From: CAVQEK01 sp964596645
GTDB lineage: Bacteria; Bacteroidota; Bacteroidia; Cytophagales; Cyclobacteriaceae
DNA: 28,300 nucleotides
NCBI GenBank assembly: GCA_964596645.1
Contig: CAZQVB010000049.1
Location: 1 to 28,300, forward strand
Direction of reading: 5' to 3'
Below, piece after piece: positions 21,968 through 28,300 of the stretch; the stretch's first letter is position 1, and each line of letters opens with the position of its first letter. The notes under the pieces are model-generated. The model was not told the origin of the DNA. It did not search any database and saw only the letters and a program-made list of their open reading frames with translations. The translations under genes and the position numbers were made by a program.

Positions 21968-24034
21968 TTAACTTTTGTTGATTATTCCTACTTCGTGACA
22001 GGCCTTGATGTACTCTGAAGCCGACCAGGTCTGGTATGCTTTGCCCATAGGCCGGCCTGTTTTGCCATGGGCCCATTCGTTGAATTCCCACTCGTGAAAC
22101 ATGCCCAGCTTGTTCAGCTCTGCCAGCTTGAACAGCTCTTGCATGGCCAGGTTTTTCATCCCCAGCTTATTGACGTAGCGTACCCATCCGCCGCCTACAA
22201 ATGGCCAAATGCCGCCATTGTGGTAGTGATGGGGCAGGTTGAGCAAATTTACTGTGTAGTAGGGCCGCCAATCGGGATCGCCCGCGTTTACGGCCGGGTA
22301 CACATTTTCTACCGGAAATGGATCATTGACACCGGCACCCCACATAAACCTGAAGGTGTGCAAGGCTTTCTCTTTGTCTACCACATCGTAAAGATATGCG
22401 AGTATGTTGCCATACACATCGCAGCGCCAACTGTAGTCGAATGGCGTGACCTGTGCAAGCAAATAGCGCGCATCGCCCAGGGCATATTGCTGCTCGGCAA
22501 AGGTGAGGTTGTCGGAGAGCTTATTCTGCGTGGTAGGCCAGAAGTTGAGCATTATCTCTCGCTTGATCACCTGCGACCAGCGCAGGTAGTCTCCCGCCTT
22601 TTCATTGTTGCCGAGCATTTCGAGTAGTCGGCCAAAGCATATGTTGGTGCGATACCACAGCACTTCGTCATATAAAATGTTGTAGCTGCGGCCGAAAAGA
22701 TCCGTCCAGTCGCCGGCTTCGGGTATCTCCAGCAGGGCGTCGTTGTTGCCATCCTGGGCACTGAGCCAGTCCATGATGCGCAGGAGTGGGGCAAAATTAT
22801 TTCTTAGGAACTCAATATCGCGCGTGGCTTTCACATAGTCGTGTATGGCTATGATGAGCCACAGGCCGCTGTCAATGGCGCAGATGCCGCCCACACCGGA
22901 GTAGTCGGGCCGGCCGTGGGCAATGCTTACGTTGCTGGGAATCTGCCCGTTGGGCGATATGTTGTTTACGAGTGTTTCTATCGTGCGCCTCTGGCACTCG
23001 TTTATTTCAGGGTCTTTTACGAGCGGTATGGTGCCGGTAATGGCAATGCAGCCGTCGCGCGCCCATACGCTGCGATAGTTTTCGTCAGTGCCTACCGACT
23101 CATTGTCGTCGAGCGAGCAGGCGACAAAGCCCATGGGGGTTATATTTTTTTTGATCACTTTCACCGCCTCATCGTAGCCCTCTTTGATCAGGTGTAGTTG
23201 CTCTCTGGTGATGCCACTGATGTCTTCGATCTCTATCATGGTCGGATACACCATAGTATCGTCGGTTGGCCTGCCTTCCGCATCATGATGACTGCGCGTA
23301 TACTCCAGGCCATAGTGCTGAAGCGCATCTATGATGGCATGCGAAAGTGATTTTTCTGAGCAAAGTACGTGAAGGCCTTTGGTTTCTTTGTACAACTCCG
23401 GCTGTGCGTGGGCCACTATTACGCCATTAATACCCGGTATCTTGAACATGGCGCTGTCGTTGCCGCTGTCGCCGCCTACCAATGTGTTTTCTGCTTTTAT
23501 ATCGAGGTGCTTCAGCAGCCAGTTGAGCGAGTTGCCTTTATTGGCCCATTTCGGGAGTACGTCCAGATGTCGGCTGCTGGAGTATACCACATTGATATCT
23601 AAACCGCCTTTTTCAAGGGCTCTTTCTAATTTCTGAATATCGTCGGGTGTGGCGCCTTCCAAAAACCAGCTCGACTTATAATTATTCTGAAGGTGCTCGG
23701 GCTGCATCTCCATGTCGTACTCCAGGCTTTGAATGATCTCTGAGACCTTCTTTCTATCCCAGCCTTCTTCCAGTATTTGCGAAAACTCCTTCAACACAGT
23801 ATCGTTGGCCACATCGTATATGGACGTACCTACGCCGGCTATGATGTAGTCGGGCTGTGGAAGTGTGCTGGCCTGTATCAGTCGTTTGGTATCGTCGAGA
23901 AGGCGGCCGGTGTTATACACCAAAATTGGTTTGTCAGTAAAATCCAAACTCGACCATAAATTAAAAAAATCCTTGTCCTCTTCGGACTTGATCAACGTGT
24001 TGTCGATATCGAATGATAAAAGTTTGATGTCCAT
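21968..24034 (-). CDS. Fusion: sucrose-phosphatase-like HAD domain plus neutral-invertase-like (GH100-like) glycosidase
   Basis: A 688-residue two-domain cytoplasmic protein without a signal peptide. Residues 1-245 are an HAD-IIB phosphatase of sucrose-phosphatase type: DIDNT (9-13, nucleophile D9), NTGR (41-44), K167 in WANKGNSLNWL, and GGDSGND (187-193). Residues about 280-688 resemble the (alpha/alpha)6 barrel of alkaline/neutral invertases or amylo-alpha-1,6-glucosidases: RSVWARDG (321-328) with a likely catalytic D327, GQIPSNV (363-369), AIDSGLW (386-392), GDWTD, and near the end an acidic HEWEFNEW followed by GKTGRP and YQTWS. The linked GT4 gene suggests that the first domain removes phosphate from the newly made disaccharide phosphate. 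The second could split the disaccharide or a related glucan. The ATG at 24034 gives the HAD start MDIKLLSFDID. A glycogen-debranching role for the second domain remains possible. Confidence 0.85.
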   Translation of the reverse strand: MDIKLLSFDIDNTLIKSEEDKDFFNLWSSLDFTDKPILVYNTGRLLDDTKRLIQASTLPQPDYIIAGVGTSIYDVANDTVLKEFSQILEEGWDRKKVSEIIQSLEYDMEMQPEHLQNNYKSSWFLEGATPDDIQKLERALEKGGLDINVVYSSSRHLDVLPKWANKGNSLNWLLKHLDIKAENTLVGGDSGNDSAMFKIPGINGVIVAHAQPELYKETKGLHVLCSEKSLSHAIIDALQHYGLEYTRSHHDAEGRPTDDTMVYPTMIEIEDISGITREQLHLIKEGYDEAVKVIKKNITPMGFVACSLDDNESVGTDENYRSVWARDGCIAITGTIPLVKDPEINECQRRTIETLVNNISPNGQIPSNVSIAHGRPDYSGVGGICAIDSGLWLIIAIHDYVKATRDIEFLRNNFAPLLRIMDWLSAQDGNNDALLEIPEAGDWTDLFGRSYNILYDEVLWYRTNICFGRLLEMLGNNEKAGDYLRWSQVIKREIMLNFWPTTQNKLSDNLTFAEQQYALGDARYLLAQVTPFDYSWRCDVYGNILAYLYDVVDKEKALHTFRFMWGAGVNDPFPVENVYPAVNAGDPDWRPYYTVNLLNLPHHYHNGGIWPFVGGGWVRYVNKLGMKNLAMQELFKLAELNKLGMFHEWEFNEWAHGKTGRPMGKAYQTWSASEYIKACHEVGIINKS

Positions 24035-24618
24035 TTATAATTGAAAGATTTAGTTGACAGACAAATATGTGACCGTATTGGATGCCCGGCAGCACAAAGT
24101 GATTATCAAATATAAAGCTACGATTAATGGGTTGAGCAGCAATTCATTAAGATTGGGGTTGAAGCACCGATATGCTTAGTGGGACATTTATTCAACTTCC
24201 TGCTGATATGGCGGGATGTCAATTATTGCCCTATTTTCTGAGGAAAATTTTCCACAAACATACTGAAAAATGCCCGGCAATGAAACCGCGCCTTTCTCGC
24301 GCCGTCGCTTGCTTTATGTCTCGATCCATCACTGGTCAGTTCGAAAAGATATAAGGTTTACTGAGCCAGCCTTGAGGTGCTTCAGATACGAAGGAGCAAG
24401 ATCATTGCCGGCCTGACGGTACGAAAGCCGACAAAGGCTTTTCTCACAAAATTTATGTCAACAAACTCAGGTGAGGGCAGACGTTTCGTTTGGCGCTGCC
24501 CCCGTCTCAGAAAATTATATGAATTCTACAGGCCTCCACATGTTTGTGGGTCTATTATTATTGTGCTTTTTTTACACCTCCATTATTGTCAGGGCATTTT
24601 TAAATATTACGGGCTAGT
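24035..24618. other. Intergenic gap without recognisable gene
   Basis: A 584-bp divergent gap between the sucrose-type operon (minus) and the NSS transporter (plus). No coding frame with credible protein character was found. Two small hairpins are visible: AAAGCC / GGCTTT (24424-24441) and GGGCAG / CTGCCC (24475-24501). CATATTTG on the minus strand (24069-24062), a 7/8 match to TAnnTTTG, lies 28 nt before the fusion-gene ATG and could be part of its promoter. The composite repeat is absent. Confidence 0.5.
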
Positions 24619-26007
24619 ATGGTAAGCGCCAGGAACAAGTTTTCAAATAAGTTTGGTTTCATTGCCGCGGCGGCAGGTAGTGCCGTGGGGCTGGGCAATA
24701 TTTGGAAGTTTCCTTTCGAAGCGGGCAGGGGGGGCGGTTCGGCCTTTCTCATCATGTACCTGCTCTTCTGCTTCGTGCTCTGTTTTCCCATTATGGTGGC
24801 AGAGATATCCATTGGCCGAAGGTCGCAAAAAAGTGCTGCGGCCGCATTTGGACCCCTCGGTCATCCCAACTGGACTTTTGTGGGCGTGCTCGGGGTTTTT
24901 TGCGGCGTGGTCATCCTGTCATTTTATAATGTGGTAGCGGGCTGGGTGCTTGGTTATGTGGTGGAAATGATGACGGGCAACTTCAGCATAGGTGAGCACT
25001 TTGGTGAATTTGTGAAGGACGTGCCACTCATCGGCGGCTATACGCTGGCCTTTCTGCTGGCTACGGCGCTCATCGTTTCTCAAGGCGTGACCAAAGGCAT
25101 CGAAAAGGCCAGCAAGCTGCTGATGCCAGTATTGTTGGTCATCATTATATGCCTCACGATTTATGCCCTTACCTTGCCTGGTGCTGCGGCGGGAATTGAA
25201 TTTTACCTGGTGCCCGATTTTTCTAAGATCAATCTGGATGTCACCTATCGCGCCTTGGGTCAGGCTTTCTTTTCACTTTCCCTGGGACTGGGCGCGCTTA
25301 TGACCTACGGCAGCTATTTGGGTAAGCGCGAAAATGTGATATCAGCCAGTGCCATGATCACCCTGGCTGATGTCGGTATTGCCTTTCTGGCCGGCCTTAT
25401 GATTTTTCCTTTTGTCTTCTCTCAGGGCATTGATACGGAAGGTGGTGCAGGACTTATTTTCATCACTATGCCGGGCATTTTTGCCAACATGGGCCCGTAC
25501 GCGGGCATTATCGTGGGCTCCTCGTTTTTTCTACTTTTGGCCTTCGCAGCCCTCACCTCCACTATTTCGCTGCTGGAACTGCCTGTTGCCTTTTTTGTAG
25601 ATAAATACAAAATGAAGCGCCAACCGGCCGTGTGGGTTTCTGCCGGTATTATTTTTCTCATGGGCATCCCTTCCATGCTGGCCAATGGCTATTCTGATAC
25701 ACTCACCAATTTCATCACCTATGTAGGGGCATCGGCCCCCACCGATTTCATGACGTTCGTATCCGACGTGGCTTCCAACACGCTGCTTCCGCTCGGCGGG
25801 CTGCTGGTCTCTGTATTTGTCATTCATATATGGTCGAGGCGAAAGATGTTTCGCGAGCTGAGCTATGGCTATGAAGGATTTACTCAAACATTTTTGGCCA
25901 AATACATAGCTTTTTCACTCAAGTATATCGCTCCGCTGGTATTGGGCGCCATCGTCATCATCACTGTGTTGGAAACTTTCTTCGGCGTGCGCCTTTTCCA
26001 GAGCTAG
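24619..26007 (+). CDS. Neurotransmitter:sodium symporter (NSS/SNF) family transporter
   Basis: A 462-residue inner-membrane protein with about eleven to twelve helices, the usual size of bacterial LeuT-fold NSS proteins, which import amino acids or related amines with Na+. The signature of TM1 is clear: FGFIAAAAGSAVGLGN (12-27) followed by IWKFP, with the unwound, Na+-coordinating AGSAVGLGN stretch. TM2 (GGGSAFLIMYLLF, then FPIMVAEISIGR) is equally typical. Substrate not predictable; tryptophan/tyrosine transporters such as TnaT and MhsT belong to the family. The ATG at 24619 is preferred because it places a short charged N-terminus before TM1. No Shine-Dalgarno sequence is seen. It appears to be monocistronic, with a tandem repeat region following. 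Confidence 0.93.
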   Translation: MVSARNKFSNKFGFIAAAAGSAVGLGNIWKFPFEAGRGGGSAFLIMYLLFCFVLCFPIMVAEISIGRRSQKSAAAAFGPLGHPNWTFVGVLGVFCGVVILSFYNVVAGWVLGYVVEMMTGNFSIGEHFGEFVKDVPLIGGYTLAFLLATALIVSQGVTKGIEKASKLLMPVLLVIIICLTIYALTLPGAAAGIEFYLVPDFSKINLDVTYRALGQAFFSLSLGLGALMTYGSYLGKRENVISASAMITLADVGIAFLAGLMIFPFVFSQGIDTEGGAGLIFITMPGIFANMGPYAGIIVGSSFFLLLAFAALTSTISLLELPVAFFVDKYKMKRQPAVWVSAGIIFLMGIPSMLANGYSDTLTNFITYVGASAPTDFMTFVSDVASNTLLPLGGLLVSVFVIHIWSRRKMFRELSYGYEGFTQTFLAKYIAFSLKYIAPLVLGAIVIITVLETFFGVRLFQS

Positions 26008-26009
26008 AG

Positions 26010-26386
26010 TATCACCAACTTCACGCGGTTGCTTGGTGTATTTTGTGAAGTCATTGCGCCTTTTGTGGATTAAGTTCATTATCACCCGCTTCACCTCATT
26101 TTAGCCAGCATACTGGCATAATTATATTAACCACAAGGAACGCTAAGTTCAGCGCAAAGGCCACAAAGATTCTTCGTGTTCTTTGTGAATTCGTTGTGTA
26201 CTTCGTGGCTAATATGATTTTACAAGGTTCTATTGATCGCCCGCTTCATCTCTTTTTTAAGAGAGCTTGCTGACATCATTATTTTACCACTAAGAGCACT
26301 AAGTTCAGCACCAAGGTCACAAAGATTCTTCGTGTTCTTTGTGAATTCGTTGGGTACTTCGTGGTTAACGTGATTTTACGAGGTGC
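26010..26386. repeat. Imperfect tandem repeat of about 155 bp (two full units plus a partial one)
   Basis: Units 26081-26229 and 26236-26386 align with a 155-156-bp offset, beginning ATCrCCCGCTTCAyCTC and ending GATTTTACrAGGT. A 35-nt core at 26162-26196 and 26318-26352 is identical. Each core holds a hairpin with 8-bp arms, CACAAAGA / TCTTTGTG. Positions 26010-26080 look like a degraded further unit (ATCACCAACTTCAC, TTTTGTG, TTAAGTTC). The region is noncoding and unrelated in sequence to the composite repeats of the window. Confidence 0.82.
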
Positions 26387-26519
26387 CAAGCTGCTCGGTC
26401 ATTTTTTGTGCCGTTATCAGAACACAATGCGACGGCAATTGTCTTATCTGTAAAGTGCCAACATCAGCCGTATATTCTTATATGGCCAGGGCATGAAGGT
26501 TATAGATAAACATAACAAC

Positions 26520-27569
26520 ATGAACAACTCGATAGAAGAAATGCTCGGCAGCGAAGCCGAAAGCCTTTTGAACCATACGTGCAAATTTCCCAAAGACGAC
26601 CTGCACCTGCCCGGACCTGACTTTGTCGAACGCATCTTTGCACTGAGCGACCGGCAGACGCCCGTGCTGCGCAACCTGCAATGGCTATTTGATCATGGCC
26701 GCCTGGGTGGTACGGGCTACCTCTCCATATTGCCGGTAGACCAGGGTATAGAGCACAGTGCGGCGGCTTCTTTTGCACCAAACCCCATCTACTTCGACAG
26801 TGAGAATATTGTAAAGCTTGCTGTAGATGGCGGATGCAATGCCGTGGCCTCAACCCTCGGTGTGCTCGGGAGTGTTGCACGCAAATACGCACATAAAATT
26901 CCTTTCATACTCAAGCTGAACCACAACGAGCTGTTGAGCTTTCCCAATCGGTACGATCAAATCATGTTTGCCAGTGTGAATCAGGCTTTTGACATGGGCT
27001 GTGTGGGTGTGGGAGCTACCATATATTACGGATCAGAGGAGAGCCATCGGCAGATACAGGAGATCGCGGAAGCCTTCGAGTATGCCCATGAACTGGGGCT
27101 GTTCACCGTACTGTGGTGCTACCTGCGCAATGAGGAATTTAAAAACGACGATAAGGATTTTCATACCGCAGCCGATCTCACGGGCCAGGCCAATCATTTG
27201 GGCGTAACGATCAAGGCGGATATCATCAAGCAAAAACAGCCCACCAACAATGGTGGCTTCAATGCAATAAAGTTTGGCAAAACTGATCCGAAGGTGTATT
27301 CCGATTACACAAGCGACCACCCGATAGATCTTACCCGCTGGCAGGTGGTCAACAATTACATGGGGCGCATGGGGCTGATCAACTCCGGAGGAGGCTCAAG
27401 CAAAAACGATCTGGCAGAGGTGGTGACCACGGCCGTGATCAACAAGCGGGCGGGCGGTATGGGCCTCATCTCGGGCCGCAAAGCCTTCCAAAAACCCATG
27501 AAAGAAGGTGTAGCACTATTTCACGCCATTCAGGATGTGTATCTGAATGAAGACATTACCATAGCGTAG
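26520..27569 (+). CDS. fbaB: Class I fructose-bisphosphate aldolase (FbaB/DhnA type)
   Basis: Interconverts fructose 1,6-bisphosphate with dihydroxyacetone phosphate and glyceraldehyde 3-phosphate through a Schiff base, without metal. The 349-residue protein has the archaeal-type class I features: GYLSILPVDQGIEHS (66-80), ILKLNHNELL (130-139), MGCVGVGATIYYGS (159-172), and the likely Schiff-base lysine K237 in IKADIIKQK. INSGGGSS and GMGLISGRKAFQ near the C-terminus form the phosphate-binding loops. ATG 26520 gives the usual N-terminus (MNNSIEEMLGSEAESLL); an in-frame ATG at 26493 would add nine residues and cannot be excluded. It is monocistronic. An acceptor for the nearby sucrose-type enzymes, fructose 6-phosphate, comes from the same pathway, but no direct link is shown. 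Confidence 0.94.
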   Translation: MNNSIEEMLGSEAESLLNHTCKFPKDDLHLPGPDFVERIFALSDRQTPVLRNLQWLFDHGRLGGTGYLSILPVDQGIEHSAAASFAPNPIYFDSENIVKLAVDGGCNAVASTLGVLGSVARKYAHKIPFILKLNHNELLSFPNRYDQIMFASVNQAFDMGCVGVGATIYYGSEESHRQIQEIAEAFEYAHELGLFTVLWCYLRNEEFKNDDKDFHTAADLTGQANHLGVTIKADIIKQKQPTNNGGFNAIKFGKTDPKVYSDYTSDHPIDLTRWQVVNNYMGRMGLINSGGGSSKNDLAEVVTTAVINKRAGGMGLISGRKAFQKPMKEGVALFHAIQDVYLNEDITIA

Positions 27570-27584
27570 CGCGGGGGAATATCA

Positions 27585-28210
27585 AAGCTCAAAGATGAAA
27601 GCTCAAAGTCTGAAATTGGTACTATACAAGCTGCACCTCTCAATTCCAAGGCCCGTTACTAATGCCAGGTGAGACGATAGTCGGAGCGGTTAAATGGTGG
27701 ATTGGTAGACTAGTAGACTGGTGAAAAGTGACCTTTCTGCACGGGATTTGATTCAGGATTTCAGCATATCTCCAACCTTTTTTAGGCATGGTCATTCTTT
27801 GAGCCTTGAGCTTTCAGCTATATGATGCACGCAGGCCAGCCAAAACAGCGGGCGTGCAACCATTTCCATGGTCTGTGACCCAAAGAACATTTTATGCAGC
27901 AGGCCCCAGACGCATGCACCAACCCTTGCAGTCATCCTGAACTTGTTTCAGGATCTGTTGGCAATTGACATAAGCCGCGATTAATGCACGCCAGCGGGTC
28001 AAAACAACAGGCGTTAACCCTAATCTCCATGGTCTGTGCCCCCATAGACCATTTCGTGCGGCTGGTTTTAAGCGTGTGACAGCATTGTTTTGAATGGATT
28101 TTTCATTGGTTCGTTTCTTTTCATCAACTGGAAAAGAAATGATCAGCCACGGGTCAGCATCCTTCGAAGCATGTTAATATCAATCTCACCGGTAAAGCTT
28201 TCATTTGCCA
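27585..28210 (+). repeat. Composite intergenic repeat, copy 4
   Basis: Rearranged version of the family. AGCTCAAAG-type segment (about 27585-27612); short 8-bp array (27692-27724); degenerate TTCAGGATTTCAGCAT segment (about 27750-27768); TTTGAGCCTTGAGC segment (about 27799-27822); decayed hairpin half (27868-27890); a 114-bp unit with the ATCCTGAA / TTCAGGAT palindrome (27934-27954); a hairpin with 7-bp arms, ATGGTCT / AGACCAT (28029-28052); the polypyrimidine/polypurine hairpin TTTCTTTTC / GAAAAGAAA (28114-28139); and CCTTCGAAGCATGTTAA with a tail (to about 28210) like 205-250 of copy 1. No gene is seen from 27570 to the end of the window. Confidence 0.85.
27901..28014 (+). repeat. 114-bp repeat, inverted partner of 11258-11371
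   Basis: Runs from AGGCCCCAG to CAACAGGCGT and matches the minus strand of 11258-11371 with five mismatches over 114 nt and no gap, about 16.5 kb away. Confidence 0.85.
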
Positions 28211-28300
28211 TTGCTCATCAAAGTCTTCAATCCCACACCGCCGGCTTGCCGCTTTTCACTCCACGGGCCGTGGGGCCGCGTCATGTCACTCCGAAACTGA

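Noticed and set aside
20667..22091. Longer start for the GT4 glycosyltransferase
   Set aside because: The extra 44 residues overlap the upstream phosphatase-glycosidase gene in another frame and are unlike the family; the start MQNILMLSTHG at 21959 fits.
24172..24354. Open frame of 60 codons in the gap before the NSS transporter
   Set aside because: No start context, no domain and no coding character; the gap looks noncoding.

Overview
The window looks like a chromosomal segment of a Bacteroidota bacterium, perhaps of the Cytophagia/Chitinophagia type (class is a guess). Evidence seen: several genes lie just behind TAnnTTTG boxes, the Bacteroidota -7 promoter element; Shine-Dalgarno sequences are mostly absent; and the gene content is familiar for the phylum (tgt beside an LptF/LptG permease, a Tgt without the usual zinc cysteines, class I FbaB-type aldolase, NSS transporter). 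No tRNA, rRNA, CRISPR array, transposase or phage gene was recognised.

Layout. 1-420: composite intergenic repeat. 543-4619, plus strand: aspS, a membrane-anchored endonuclease/exonuclease/phosphatase-fold protein, rlmN. 4675-5082: second composite repeat. 5304-9974, plus: LOG-family protein, membrane-anchored lytic transglycosylase, uvrA, ending at a clear hairpin terminator. 10150-10689, minus: a small secreted orphan and a possible 44-residue peptide. 10908-11699: two direct repeat units of the composite family in inverted orientation. 11791-14305, plus: apbE, a methyltransferase and a ZIP-like metal transporter, tightly packed. 14376-16810, minus: rsmG, an ECF sigma factor and a GT2 glycosyltransferase. 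16918-20641, plus: tgt, LptF/LptG permease, EamA transporter, CoA-binding protein. 20667-24034, minus: a two-gene sucrose-type module. 24619-27569, plus: NSS transporter, a tandem noncoding repeat, class I fructose-bisphosphate aldolase. 27585-28300: another composite repeat running towards the window end.

Most genes are housekeeping: translation and tRNA/rRNA modification (aspS, rlmN, rsmG, tgt), DNA repair (uvrA), envelope (lytic transglycosylase, LptF/LptG, GT2), flavinylation (apbE) and central carbon metabolism. Two things stand out. First, the minus-strand pair at 20667-24034 couples a GT4 enzyme of the sucrose(-phosphate) synthase type to one polypeptide that joins a sucrose-phosphatase-like HAD domain to a neutral-invertase-like (GH100-like) glycosidase domain, so that making and breaking a disaccharide appear to be encoded together. 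Second, the long noncoding gaps are filled by a mosaic repeat family: seven identical copies of a 21-nt palindrome, a second hairpin with 10-bp arms, a polypurine/polypyrimidine hairpin and degenerate 8-bp tandem arrays, shuffled and inverted between loci. No mobilising enzyme for this family lies in the window.
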